A stretch of DNA of 64,000 nucleotides, taken from contig DASXVJ010000034.1 in the NCBI GenBank assembly GCA_036504335.1, forward strand, positions 1-64,000, given 5' to 3'. This DNA comes from Fen-183 sp036504335 (GTDB taxonomy: Bacteria; Acidobacteriota; Thermoanaerobaculia; UBA5066). A program made the translations under genes and the position numbers. Below the pieces are notes generated by a model, which worked only from the letters and a program-made list of their open reading frames with translations, did no database searches and had not been told where the DNA came from. Below, piece by piece: positions 50,062 through 58,782 of the stretch (positions are counted from its first letter, which is position 1; the number at the start of each line of letters is the position of its first letter).

Positions 50062-51246
50062 TCAGCTGCCGAGCACCCAGGCGGGGCTCAGCAGCGGGTA
50101 AGCGAACAGTCCCACGAGCGCGCCGGCGAGGACGATCAACGGCTCGGGCAGCCTGGGAAACAGGAACAGCGCCGCGAGCGTCAGCGCCGCGACGGACAGC
50201 GTGAGGGCGTCTCCGATCGCCGTTCTCGCCACGAGAACCGTCGTGCCGGCGAGGACGCCCACGACCGCGACGGTCACTCCGCGGATGAATCCGGCGAGCT
50301 TCCGATTTCCCCGGTGGCGCAGGAGAAGCGGCGTGGCGACGACGGTGAAGAGAACCGACGGAGAAAAGATTCCGACCGTCGCAGCCACGGCGCCCGGAAA
50401 GCCCGCCAGGAGAAAGCCCACGAACGTCGCCGTGATGACGACGGGCCCGGGCGAAATCATCCCGATTGCGACGGAGTCGAGGAACTCGCGATTTCCGAGC
50501 CAATGATATTGATCGACGACGTAGGACTTCAGGAAGGGCACGATCACGAGCCCGCTGCCGAAGACGAGGCACCCCGTCTTGAAGAAGAACAGGAAGAGCT
50601 GAGCGGGCATCGCCGCAGCGCCCGCGAACGGCCACACCATCGCGAGAGCCGGTGCGCCCCTGGAGGCGGGCGACGGCGGCGAAGCGGGCGGGCCGGAGGA
50701 AGGACTCCCGCGGAAAACGAAGACTCCGAGGACTCCCGCCACGATGAAGATGGCCGCCACCTCCTTCTGAACGATCAGGGTGACCGTGCAGGCCGCAACG
50801 AAGAACACCCAGGCGACCGCGTCCTTCCGGAGGGTCTTCTTTCCGAGATTCCAGCAGGCCTTGACGATCAGAGCCACGACGACCGGGGCCACGCCGTAGA
50901 ACAGAGCGCGGATCTGCCAGGTCGCGCTGAAGTGCGTGTAGGCCCACGCGGCGCAGACGACGATGAGGAAGGGGCCGAGCCCGAACGACACGGCTGCCGC
51001 AAGCCCGCCCTGAAGGCCGTGGCGGACGTAGCCGCAGTAGACGCCCAGCTGGTAGGCGAGAGGCCCCGGGCATGCCGCGGCGATCGCGAGGCCGTCCTCG
51101 TACTCCGACTCGCTCAGCCATTCGCGACGTTCCACGAGATCCCTTCGGATCGCGTTTGCGAGGGCGACGGGGCCGCCGAACCCGACGGCTCCGAGACGCA
51201 GGAAGTAGAGGAAGACCTGGGAGAGAGAGGGCGCGCGCGGCGTCAT
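50062..51246 (-). CDS. chrA: ChrA-family chromate transporter
   Basis: 394 aa, long-chain type with two homologous halves and about 11-12 helices. The first half opens with LGAVGFGGPVALANAIRRDLVERREWLSESEYEDGLAIAAACPGPLAYQLGVYCGY. The second repeats it as KTGCLVFGSGLVIVPFLKSYVVDQYHWLGNREFLDSVAIGMISPGPVVITATFVGF. The family exports chromate with proton coupling; some members act on sulfate-like anions. It lies 14 nt after the GGDEF-EAL gene on the same strand. Confidence 0.92.
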   Translation of the reverse strand: MTPRAPSLSQVFLYFLRLGAVGFGGPVALANAIRRDLVERREWLSESEYEDGLAIAAACPGPLAYQLGVYCGYVRHGLQGGLAAAVSFGLGPFLIVVCAAWAYTHFSATWQIRALFYGVAPVVVALIVKACWNLGKKTLRKDAVAWVFFVAACTVTLIVQKEVAAIFIVAGVLGVFVFRGSPSSGPPASPPSPASRGAPALAMVWPFAGAAAMPAQLFLFFFKTGCLVFGSGLVIVPFLKSYVVDQYHWLGNREFLDSVAIGMISPGPVVITATFVGFLLAGFPGAVAATVGIFSPSVLFTVVATPLLLRHRGNRKLAGFIRGVTVAVVGVLAGTTVLVARTAIGDALTLSVAALTLAALFLFPRLPEPLIVLAGALVGLFAYPLLSPAWVLGS

Positions 51247-51260
51247 CGGCCCTTCCCGAC

Positions 51261-54200
51261 TCAGAGGCCGAAGCGCGCGACGGGCACGGGCGCGCCGAAG
51301 AGGAAGCCCTGCGCCTGCCTGCACCCGTGCTCCATCAGGAACGCGAGCTGCTCCTCGGTCTCGACGCCCTCGGCGATGACGCGCAGGTCGAGGCCCCGCG
51401 CCATCTCGAGAATCGCCCTCACGAGCGAGGCGTCCGCGCCGGTCCCCGGCACCGCCGCCACGAAGGTCCGGTCGATCTTGATCGCGTCGAGAGGCAGGCT
51501 CTTGAGGTAGGCGAGCGAGGAGTGGCCGGTGCCGAAGTCGTCGAGGACGACGCGCACGCCCATCCCCCGCAGCCGGTTCAGCGTCGAGATCGCCTCCTGG
51601 ATGTCGCCCATCGCGACGCTCTCGGTGATCTCGAGCTCGAGCCGGTCCGGCGCGAGGCCCGAGGCCCGGAGCGCGCCCTCGACGGTCTTCACGAGGCCGC
51701 CGCGGTGGAACTGCCGCGCCGAGAGGTTGACCGCGACGAACCACGCGCTCCCGGATCCGGACGGAAACTTGACGGCCTGCGCGCAGGCCTCGTGCAGGAT
51801 CCACTCGCCCATCGGGACGATCAGGCGCGTGTCCTCGGCGAGCGGGATGAAGGAGTCCGGCGCGAGAAGGCCGCGCTGCGGGTGCTGCCAACGCACGAGC
51901 GCCTCCGCGCCGACGATCGCGCGCGACGGAAGCACGACCTCGGGCTGGAAGTAGAGGACGAACTCCCGGTTGTCCACGGCGCGCCTCAGGCCGGACTCGA
52001 GGGCGAGCCGCTCGCGGATGGCCGCGTTGAGGGCCGGCGTGCAGAGCTGGAAGTTGTTCCGGCCGCGCTCCTTGGCGCGATAGAGCGCGATGTCCGCGTT
52101 GCGCAGGAGCGCGTCCGTGTCGGCGCCGTCGTCGGGGTACAGGCTGATCCCGACGCTCGTCGTCATCGAGATGCGCTGCGCCTCCACGACGAGGGGCGCG
52201 GCGACGGCGTCGAGGATCTTCCGGGCGAGGGGCGCGACGTTCTCCTTCTCGACGGTTGCGAGCAGGAGCACGAACTCGTCGCCGCCGACGCGCGCGACCG
52301 TGTCGCCGGCGCGCACGCAGCCGCGCAGGCGCGCGCCGACCTGGCGGAGGACCTCGTCGCCGATGCCGTGGCCCATCGTGTCGTTCACGAGCTTGAAGCG
52401 GTCGAGGTCGAGGAACAGGACCGCGAGCTTCGAGCCTGAGCGCTGCGCCTGGGCGAGCGCGAGCTCGATGTGGTCCTGGAGGCACTTGCGGTTCGGCAGC
52501 CCCGTGAGCGCGTCGTGGTACGCGAGGTGCTCGATCTCCTCCTCGGCGCGCTTGCGGTCCGTGATGTCGATGCACGTGCCCTCGATCACGGGCTCGCGGC
52601 CGGGCTCCTCGACGATCGCGCAGCTCTCGAGGGTCCACATCGGCTCGCCGCCGCAGCGCCGGGCGAGCCGCTCCCGGTTCACGAACGCCCGCTCCGCGAG
52701 GAGCCGTCGCATCCACAGCTCACGGTCCTTGTCTTCCGGGTGGAACTCCTGGGCCGGCGTGTCGAGGACGTCCGCGATCGACGCGTATCCGAACATGCGC
52801 ACGAAGCTTTCGTTGCACTCGAGCATCCGCCCGTCGAACGTGGACCGGAAGAACCCGGCCGGATTGCGTTCGTAGAGGCTCCGGAAACGCCGCTCGGAGG
52901 CCCGGAGCGCCTCCTCGACGCGCACGCGGGCCGTCGCGTCGCGGAAGCTCCAGACGCGGCCGACGGGACGGCCGTCGAGGCGCTGGGGGAGCGAGTACCG
53001 CTCGATGATTCTCCCGTCCCGGAAGCGCAGGACGTCGAAGCTCTCCGCGTCCGGATGCTCGTACAGTTCGCGCACCTTCGCGAGGAACTCCTGCGGTTTG
53101 GCGAGCTGGCCGAGGACGTGCGAGAGGACGCTCTGATCGTCCTGCGTTGAAAGGACGTCCTCCGGGACGGCCCACAGCTCGGCGAAGCGGCGGTTGTACG
53201 AGACGACCCGGCCCTTGAGGTCGACGACGAGAATGCCGTCCGCGGTGGACTCGAGCGTGGATTCGAGGAGGGACAGCGAGCGCCGGAGCGAGGCGTCCGC
53301 GTGCTTGCGCGCGAGCGCGGCGGCGATGTGCTGCGAGGCGTCCGTGAGGAGACTGACTTCGCGCTCGCCGAACCGCGTCGTGCGGCTGTAGCTCTGGACG
53401 ACGAGCGCCCCGAAAATCCGTCCACCCGACTTCAGCGGCACGCCGATCCAGTCGAGCGAGGGAGCGCCGATCTCCTCGACCTCGCCCCGGTTGACGAGAT
53501 CGGAGAAGAGCTCCGGGGAGGCGAGGAGCGGCCGTCCGGTGCGGATCACGTACTCCGTGAGGCCGCGGCCGAGCGGCTTGGAGGCCGGAGTCGGGTCGAA
53601 CTCGTCGACGAAGTACGGGAAGCTCAGAAGGCGCTCGTCGGCGTCCCAGAGCGCGATGTAGAAGTTGCGGGCGTCGATGAGGGTTGCGACGAGGCGGTGA
53701 ACGGCGGCGTAGAACTCGCCGAGGTCGCGGGCCTCGTCCGCGGCCTCCGCCACGCGCGCCCGGGTCTCCTGGAAGGCGGCGGCGCGCTTGCGCTCGAGGG
53801 CGCTCGCGAGCACCTGGGCGAGAAGCGGAAGGGTCCGCACGGTCTTTTCGTTCCAGTCGGCTTCCCCCCGGATCGTCACGAAGCTCACGACGCCGAGGAG
53901 CTGCTGCGAGGCGCGGACCGGAACGAAGACGACGGACTTCACGCCGAGCGCCTCGCAGAGCGCACGCTCCGAAGCCGCCTCGGGCGGAAGGTCGGCCACG
54001 CGCCGCGCGTAGACGACCTCATGCCGGCGCATTCCCTCCATCGACCAGCGGAGGTCGTTGAGGGGCGTGGCCCCGGGCCCGGCGCCCGCCCCCCCGGGGG
54101 CGCTCCAGCGCATCTCCGGAACGACCCGCGCTCCGTCCTCGGACACGAGCCAGAGAGCCGAAGCGTCGGCCCCGAGGAACCGCCCGAAGGACTCGAGCGC

Positions 54201-54392
54201 GCGCTGGATCTCGGCGTCGATTTCGACCGCCGTCACGCGCACGAACGCGTTAGACGTCTCGAGGACGAGGTCGGCAAGGGCCGTGCCCCGCTCGAGGGCG
54301 GCCTCGGCGGCCGCCAGGCGGGCGGCCGGGGCGAGCGAGGGGGAGGATCCTCTCCGCCCGCGCAGCGAGCCCGCATCACCCTTGGGCGCCAT
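51261..54392 (-). CDS. GAF-GAF-PAS-PAS-GGDEF-EAL cyclic-di-GMP signalling protein
   Basis: 1043 aa. Two GAF domains (about 30-195 and 205-360) precede two PAS domains (about 370-480 and 490-610). The GGDEF domain (about 615-790) keeps the active-site VGGDEFVLLL, and the EAL domain (about 800-1040) keeps AEALVRWQHPQRG and ETEEQLAFL. Both catalytic motifs look intact, so it could make or degrade c-di-GMP depending on input. No transmembrane segment, so it is probably cytoplasmic. It shares a transcript with chrA. Confidence 0.93.
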   Translation of the reverse strand: MAPKGDAGSLRGRRGSSPSLAPAARLAAAEAALERGTALADLVLETSNAFVRVTAVEIDAEIQRALESFGRFLGADASALWLVSEDGARVVPEMRWSAPGGAGAGPGATPLNDLRWSMEGMRRHEVVYARRVADLPPEAASERALCEALGVKSVVFVPVRASQQLLGVVSFVTIRGEADWNEKTVRTLPLLAQVLASALERKRAAAFQETRARVAEAADEARDLGEFYAAVHRLVATLIDARNFYIALWDADERLLSFPYFVDEFDPTPASKPLGRGLTEYVIRTGRPLLASPELFSDLVNRGEVEEIGAPSLDWIGVPLKSGGRIFGALVVQSYSRTTRFGEREVSLLTDASQHIAAALARKHADASLRRSLSLLESTLESTADGILVVDLKGRVVSYNRRFAELWAVPEDVLSTQDDQSVLSHVLGQLAKPQEFLAKVRELYEHPDAESFDVLRFRDGRIIERYSLPQRLDGRPVGRVWSFRDATARVRVEEALRASERRFRSLYERNPAGFFRSTFDGRMLECNESFVRMFGYASIADVLDTPAQEFHPEDKDRELWMRRLLAERAFVNRERLARRCGGEPMWTLESCAIVEEPGREPVIEGTCIDITDRKRAEEEIEHLAYHDALTGLPNRKCLQDHIELALAQAQRSGSKLAVLFLDLDRFKLVNDTMGHGIGDEVLRQVGARLRGCVRAGDTVARVGGDEFVLLLATVEKENVAPLARKILDAVAAPLVVEAQRISMTTSVGISLYPDDGADTDALLRNADIALYRAKERGRNNFQLCTPALNAAIRERLALESGLRRAVDNREFVLYFQPEVVLPSRAIVGAEALVRWQHPQRGLLAPDSFIPLAEDTRLIVPMGEWILHEACAQAVKFPSGSGSAWFVAVNLSARQFHRGGLVKTVEGALRASGLAPDRLELEITESVAMGDIQEAISTLNRLRGMGVRVVLDDFGTGHSSLAYLKSLPLDAIKIDRTFVAAVPGTGADASLVRAILEMARGLDLRVIAEGVETEEQLAFLMEHGCRQAQGFLFGAPVPVARFGL

Positions 54393-54432
54393 CCACGGAT
54401 TATGGGCCAGTCCGGCTCTCCGGATCCTCGGC

Positions 54433-54438
54433 TAAGCT
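54433..54438 (+). promoter_or_regulatory. -10-like TAAGCT before maf
   Basis: TAAGCT ends 7 nt before the GTG start of maf; no Shine-Dalgarno is present. Confidence 0.35.
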
Positions 54439-54445
54439 CGCGACC

Positions 54446-55021
54446 GTGGCGCCGCTCATCGTTCTCGCGTCCTCCTCGCCCCGGCGGCGGGAGATCCTCT
54501 CCGCCCTCGGCCTGTCGTTCGAGACCCGCCCGTCCGACGTCGACGAGTCACTCCGGGATGGCGAGCCGGCTTTCGAGGCGGCCGAGCGGCTCGCGAGGGA
54601 GAAGGCCTCCGCCGTCGCGGGAGGGGCTCCCGACGCGCTCGTCGTCGCGGCGGACACGCTCGTCGTCCTCGACGGCGAAGCGCTCGGCAAGCCGAAGGAC
54701 CGCGCCGACGCGCGGCGCACGCTCTCGCGGCTCGCAGGCCGCGCCCACGAGGTCGTCACCGGCGTCGCTCTGGCCCGGGCCGGCACGCTCGTATCCGGCC
54801 GGGACGTCACGCGCGTCCACTTCGCCCCGATGACGCCGGCCGAGGTGGACGCCTACGTCGCGAGCGGCGAGCCGGACGACCGCGCCGGTTCGTACGCGAT
54901 CCAGGGGATCGGCGGCCTCTTCGTCGTGCGCGTCGAGGGCAGCCCGTCGAACGTCGTGGGCCTGCCGGTGCGGCTCCTCTACACGCTCGCGGCGGAGCTC
55001 GGGGTGAACCTCACACCCTGA
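54446..55021 (+). CDS. maf: Maf-family nucleotide pyrophosphatase
   Basis: 191 aa from GTG. Family signature LIVLASSSPRRREILSALGLSFETRPSDVDES at the N-terminus. LAREKASAVAG, VVAADTLVVLDGEALGKPKD and SYAIQGIGGLFV are also present. Maf proteins hydrolyse (modified) nucleoside triphosphates to monophosphates; the dTTP/UTP subtype is suggested by the SYAIQG loop. The 3' end overlaps the convergent degenerate GGDEF gene by 11 nt. Confidence 0.93.
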   Translation: MAPLIVLASSSPRRREILSALGLSFETRPSDVDESLRDGEPAFEAAERLAREKASAVAGGAPDALVVAADTLVVLDGEALGKPKDRADARRTLSRLAGRAHEVVTGVALARAGTLVSGRDVTRVHFAPMTPAEVDAYVASGEPDDRAGSYAIQGIGGLFVVRVEGSPSNVVGLPVRLLYTLAAELGVNLTP

Positions 55022-55505
55022 GGACGGGCATCTCCCCGGAGGTGTCCCGCGCCGCCTGCCGCGACATGTGGAGGACCGCCGGGAAAGCGAGTCCGGGGCC
55101 CAGCACGCCGGCGCCGACGCGCACCTTGATTCTCTGGGGGAGCGGGCCTTTGCCCTCGCGCCACGGTCGGAACGTCTCGGCGAGGCGCGCGACCTTCAGC
55201 TTGCAGCCGTCGAGGTTCGCCTCGACGAGGAGAGCGAGAAACTCGTCGTCCTCCCAGCGGAAGAGGTAGTCCGTCATGCGGAGGTTCGCGAAGAGCGTGC
55301 TCGCGACCGTCCGGACGGCATCGTCCACGACCGAGACGGGCGCCGCGCACGTGACGTCGCTCCAGTTCGCGAGGACGATCGACAGAACCGAGAGGACCGA
55401 GCCGTGCCGTCGCGAGCGCTCGACCTCCCGGTCGACGATCTCGTCGAAGAACGCGCGCGTGTAAGCCCCCGACTGCGGGTCGCGGATCGGAAACGACGTG
55501 CTCAG
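55011..55505 (-). CDS. Degenerate GGDEF-domain protein, CTG start
   Basis: 164 aa. Starting features of a GGDEF domain are present (IRDPQSGAYTRAFFDEIVDREVERSRRHGSVLSVLSIVLANWSDV). The signature reads RWEDDEFLALL instead of RxGGDEF, so cyclase activity is unlikely. No ATG, GTG or TTG is available upstream. A CTG with GGAGG 5 nt before it fits best, giving MSTSFPIRDP. A TAGACT hexamer lies 19 nt upstream. It may bind c-di-GMP or act as a structural partner. Confidence 0.7.
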   Translation of the reverse strand: MSTSFPIRDPQSGAYTRAFFDEIVDREVERSRRHGSVLSVLSIVLANWSDVTCAAPVSVVDDAVRTVASTLFANLRMTDYLFRWEDDEFLALLVEANLDGCKLKVARLAETFRPWREGKGPLPQRIKVRVGAGVLGPGLAFPAVLHMSRQAARDTSGEMPVLRV

Positions 55506-55524
55506 TCCGGCCTCCGTTTCGCGC

Positions 55525-55530
55525 AGTCTA
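55525..55530 (-). promoter_or_regulatory. -10-like TAGACT of the degenerate GGDEF gene
   Basis: TAGACT is followed after 19 nt, including GGAGG, by the CTG start. It faces the ade promoter across 23 nt. Confidence 0.35.
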
Positions 55531-55553
55531 TCGCGACGCGCGGCCGTCTGGCG

Positions 55554-55559
55554 TACGCT
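55554..55559 (+). promoter_or_regulatory. -10-like TACGCT before ade
   Basis: TACGCT ends 9 nt before the ade ATG, without a Shine-Dalgarno. Confidence 0.35.
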
Positions 55560-55568
55560 CTCCGGCGC

Positions 55569-57311
55569 ATGAGCGATCTCCCCGAGGCCCTGCCCCTTCG
55601 CGACTTCGTCGCAGCGGCCCGGGGCGCCGTCCCGGCCGACCTCGTCCTCAGGAACGCCCGCGTCGTGAACGTCCTGACGGGCGAGATCCACGACGGGACC
55701 GTCGGCGTGAAGGGGGACCGCATCCTGGGCCTCGGCGACTACCGCACGGAGCGCGAGGAGGACACCGTCGACCTCCGCGGGGCCTACGTCGCCCCCGCGC
55801 TCTGGGACGCGCACCTCCACATCGAGTCCACGATGACGACGCCGGGCACGTTCGCGCGCCACGCGGCCGTGCACGGGACGGCGGCGGCCGTCACGGATCC
55901 GCACGAGATCGCGAACGTGCGGGGCGTGGCGGGCATCCGGGACTTCCTGGCGGCGGCGGCGGGCCTCCCGGTGGACGTCTTCGTCATGCTCCCGTCGTGC
56001 GTCCCCTCGACGCACCTCGAAACGGCCGGGGCCTCTCTCTCCGCCGACGACCTCGCGCCGCTCTACGCCCTGCCGAACGTGCTCGGCCTCGCAGAGCTCA
56101 TGAACGTCCCCGGCTTTCTCTTCGGGGACCCCGGCGTCCTCGCGAAGGTGGAGGACGCGCGGAGGCGGCGCGTCCCGATCGACGGCCATTCGCCGCTTCT
56201 CGCCGGCCTCGACCTGAACGCCTACGTCGGCGCCGGCATCCGGTCGGACCACGAATGCCTCTCGCGCGCCGAGGCGCACGAAAAGGTGCGCCGCGGGATG
56301 GACATCTGGATCCGCGAGGGCACCGCCGCGAAGAACCTCGACGAGCTGCTGCCGCTCGTCACGGCCGCGAACTCCGAGCGCTTCGCGTTCGCGACGGACG
56401 ACCGGCACCCGTGGGACCTGCTCCGGCACGGCCACCTCGACCACCACGTGAGGCGGGCGATCGCGCTCGGGCTGGATCCCGTTCTCGCGCTGCGCCTCGC
56501 GTCGTGGTCCTGCGCCCGGCACTACGGCTTCACGGACCGCGGCGCCGTCGCGCCCGGCTTCCGGGCCGACCTCCTGACGTTCGAGCGCCTCGACGACTTC
56601 CGGCCGGACCTCGTGGTCCTCGGAGGCCGGCGTGTCGCGAAGGGCGGCCAGCTTCTCGTGGACGTCCCGGCCGCGCGCATGGAGGAGGGCCCCGGATTTC
56701 GTGTCGAGGGCTTCGACCGCACGCGCCTCAGGGTCGCGGCGGGGGAGGGCGCCTCGCTGCGCGTCATCGAGGTGCGCGCGGGTTCGATCGCGACGGGGGC
56801 GTCGCAGGAACGCGCGGCCCTCTCGGGCGGCGCCGCGGTGCAGGACGTCTCGCGCGATCTCCTGAAGCTGGCCGTCGTCGAACGACACCGCGGGACCGGC
56901 AACGTGGGCGTCGCGTTCGCGCGCGGGTTCGGCTTGAAGCGCGGCGCGGTGGCGTCGTCCGTCGCGCACGACTCGCACAACGTCGTCGTCGTCGGCGCGG
57001 ACGACGCGTCGATGGAGACGGCCGTCCGGCGCGTCGCCGCGATCGGCGGCGGGATCGTCGTCGCGGACGGCGCGCAGGCGCTCGCCGAGGTCGCGTTGCC
57101 GGTCGGCGGCCTCATGTCGAACTCGCCCATGGCCGACGTCGACGCCGCCGAGCGCCGCGCGAACGAGGCCGCCGCGACGCTCGGAGGCACGATGGACCAC
57201 CCCTTCATGACCCTCGCCTTCCTCGCTCTCCCGGTGATCCCGGAGCTCAAGCTCACGGACAAGGGCCTCGTGGACGTCGCGAAGTTCGACTTCGTGGCGG
57301 CCGTGGTCTGA
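55569..57311 (+). CDS. ade: Adenine deaminase
   Basis: 580 aa. It deaminates adenine to hypoxanthine in purine salvage. The amidohydrolase metal motif WDAHLHIESTMTTPGTFARHA is present, with GTAAAVTDPHEIANV, DGHSPLL, GIRSDHEC and FATDDRHPWDL. The C-terminal half has the Ade-specific SVAHDSHNVVVVG and GGTMDHPFMTLAFLALPVIPELKLTDKGLVD. Normal length for the family. Confidence 0.95.
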   Translation: MSDLPEALPLRDFVAAARGAVPADLVLRNARVVNVLTGEIHDGTVGVKGDRILGLGDYRTEREEDTVDLRGAYVAPALWDAHLHIESTMTTPGTFARHAAVHGTAAAVTDPHEIANVRGVAGIRDFLAAAAGLPVDVFVMLPSCVPSTHLETAGASLSADDLAPLYALPNVLGLAELMNVPGFLFGDPGVLAKVEDARRRRVPIDGHSPLLAGLDLNAYVGAGIRSDHECLSRAEAHEKVRRGMDIWIREGTAAKNLDELLPLVTAANSERFAFATDDRHPWDLLRHGHLDHHVRRAIALGLDPVLALRLASWSCARHYGFTDRGAVAPGFRADLLTFERLDDFRPDLVVLGGRRVAKGGQLLVDVPAARMEEGPGFRVEGFDRTRLRVAAGEGASLRVIEVRAGSIATGASQERAALSGGAAVQDVSRDLLKLAVVERHRGTGNVGVAFARGFGLKRGAVASSVAHDSHNVVVVGADDASMETAVRRVAAIGGGIVVADGAQALAEVALPVGGLMSNSPMADVDAAERRANEAAATLGGTMDHPFMTLAFLALPVIPELKLTDKGLVDVAKFDFVAAVV

Positions 57312-57326
57312 AGGGCGGTCTTGCGG

Positions 57327-57800
57327 TCAGCTCTGCGGCGGTCCGCTGCGGAGCCCGCCCCGCATCTGGCGGTGCGCGGCGATCCAGCCGTCCAGCTTCG
57401 CCCGCTGTTCGGGCGTGAGAACCGCGTCGATCTCGGCGCGAACGGCCTTCATCTTCGCCCTGGCGGTTTCGCCGTCCGCCCGCACCTTCAGGAACGCGGC
57501 GCCGACGAGCGCGGGGTCGGGCTTGGCGGCGGAGGCAGCGGCCTTGAGGGCCTCGCGGTCCGTCCTGGTCTGAGCGCGGAGAGCCGCGCCCTCTTCCTTG
57601 TGGGACTCGAAGATCGCCTTGACCTTCTCCTTCTGGGCGTCGGAGAGGTCGAGCGTCGCCATCGCGGCGCGGATACCGCGCGCGAACCGGCCGGGCCCGC
57701 CGGGCCCGGACTGGGCGAGGGCCGCTCCGGCCGCGAGAGCGCCGGCAAGGAGAAGAGCGCCGCCGCCCAAGAGCTTCTTCTGGAGGGAGTTGTGCTTCAT
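57327..57800 (-). CDS. Spy/CpxP-like periplasmic protein
   Basis: 157 aa; ATG at 57800 chosen because AAGG lies 9 nt upstream (57809 is the alternative). A signal peptide (LLGGGALLLAGALAAGAALA) is followed by an alpha-helical region. It contains two LTxxQ-type motifs, DLSDAQKEKVKAIFESHKEE and LTPEQRAKLDGW, the mark of Spy/CpxP envelope-stress chaperones and metal-sensor relatives. Probably periplasmic. Convergent with ade. Confidence 0.82.
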   Translation of the reverse strand: MKHNSLQKKLLGGGALLLAGALAAGAALAQSGPGGPGRFARGIRAAMATLDLSDAQKEKVKAIFESHKEEGAALRAQTRTDREALKAAASAAKPDPALVGAAFLKVRADGETARAKMKAVRAEIDAVLTPEQRAKLDGWIAAHRQMRGGLRSGPPQS

Positions 57801-57905
57801 GTCGTCCATCCTTGGCGGGCATGTCGTCCGCCCACGGGGATGAGACGCGGAGCGTTTGATCCCGTTTACACGGCGGGGCGACGGAGGCGGTTCGCCCGGC
57901 AGCCG

Positions 57906-58730
57906 CTAGAAGGTGCTCGTACGCTTCCCGACCGGAAAGCTTGTCGTCGCCGTGCCGGCGCACCGTTCGTTCGAGGTGTCACCCTCGATCCGGAGGCCGT
58001 GCAGGCCCGGCAGAACGTTCAGGAGCTGCATCGTCGTGGGGAGGGTCCCCTTGTAGGTCGTGGTCGAGAGCGTCTTCCCGTCCAGATCCTCGACGACCCG
58101 GAGAGCGCATCTCCCGGAGCCCTCGATCTTCAGAAGGTGTCCCGGAATCGACGGCGTGACCGAGGCTCCCGAGATCTGGCCGGCGGCAAGTGCGGCCGCC
58201 AGGGGATCCTTGGAGCTCTGTGCTTTCTGAGCCGACGACTTGGGGGCGAGGAGAACGCCCGTGGGCTCGGTCCCGAGCGTGGCGTCCTTCCCGGCGGACC
58301 TGGTCTTGGCGTGAGAGGAGCTTTCGACGACTTGAACCTCCATGCCTCCGCTGCCCCACTCGAAGCGATTCGTGCAGGGCCTGACTTTCCCCCCATTCAC
58401 ACTGGCGCGAAAGGTGCCCGGTCTCGAATAGACGTGGGTGAACCTGAAAGGAGAATTGAACGCCCGCAGGCCGGAGTCCTCCGCGGACCCGTCGCCATAG
58501 AGGATTCGTACGGAGCCGGCCGAGTCCGGCGTGTTCTTGAAGCGAACCTGATAGGTCACAGGCTTGCCGGTGGTGAGCGTCCCGTGGTCGTCCAGTCCTT
58601 CGACGATCTGGAGCATCTCGATCTCGCAGCCGGGCGCCCGACCCGCGCTCGATACCGTGACCAGAACGGCGAGGGCCAGGCCGGGGAGAGCGGGGAGCCA
58701 TGCGCGGCGCAGTCGGGCGTGTCTCTTCAC
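57906..58730 (-). CDS. Hypothetical secreted protein with PKD-like region
   Basis: 274 aa from GTG with AAGGGGG upstream; an ATG eight codons earlier is possible. Signal peptide about 1-30, then CEIEMLQIVEGLDDHGTLTTGKPVTYQVRFKNT. A segment with ILYGDGSAEDSG and FTHVYSRPGTFRASVNGG resembles a PKD fold. The C-terminal half is not recognised. Four cysteines. Codon use is less G/C-biased than in neighbours. It lies between the Spy-like gene and the anti-sigma gene. Confidence 0.65.
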   Translation of the reverse strand: MKRHARLRRAWLPALPGLALAVLVTVSSAGRAPGCEIEMLQIVEGLDDHGTLTTGKPVTYQVRFKNTPDSAGSVRILYGDGSAEDSGLRAFNSPFRFTHVYSRPGTFRASVNGGKVRPCTNRFEWGSGGMEVQVVESSSHAKTRSAGKDATLGTEPTGVLLAPKSSAQKAQSSKDPLAAALAAGQISGASVTPSIPGHLLKIEGSGRCALRVVEDLDGKTLSTTTYKGTLPTTMQLLNVLPGLHGLRIEGDTSNERCAGTATTSFPVGKRTSTF

Positions 58731-58782
58731 GGGAATCCCCCTTGGTGCGGCCATGATGCACCGGTACCGAAAAAATGAAGCC

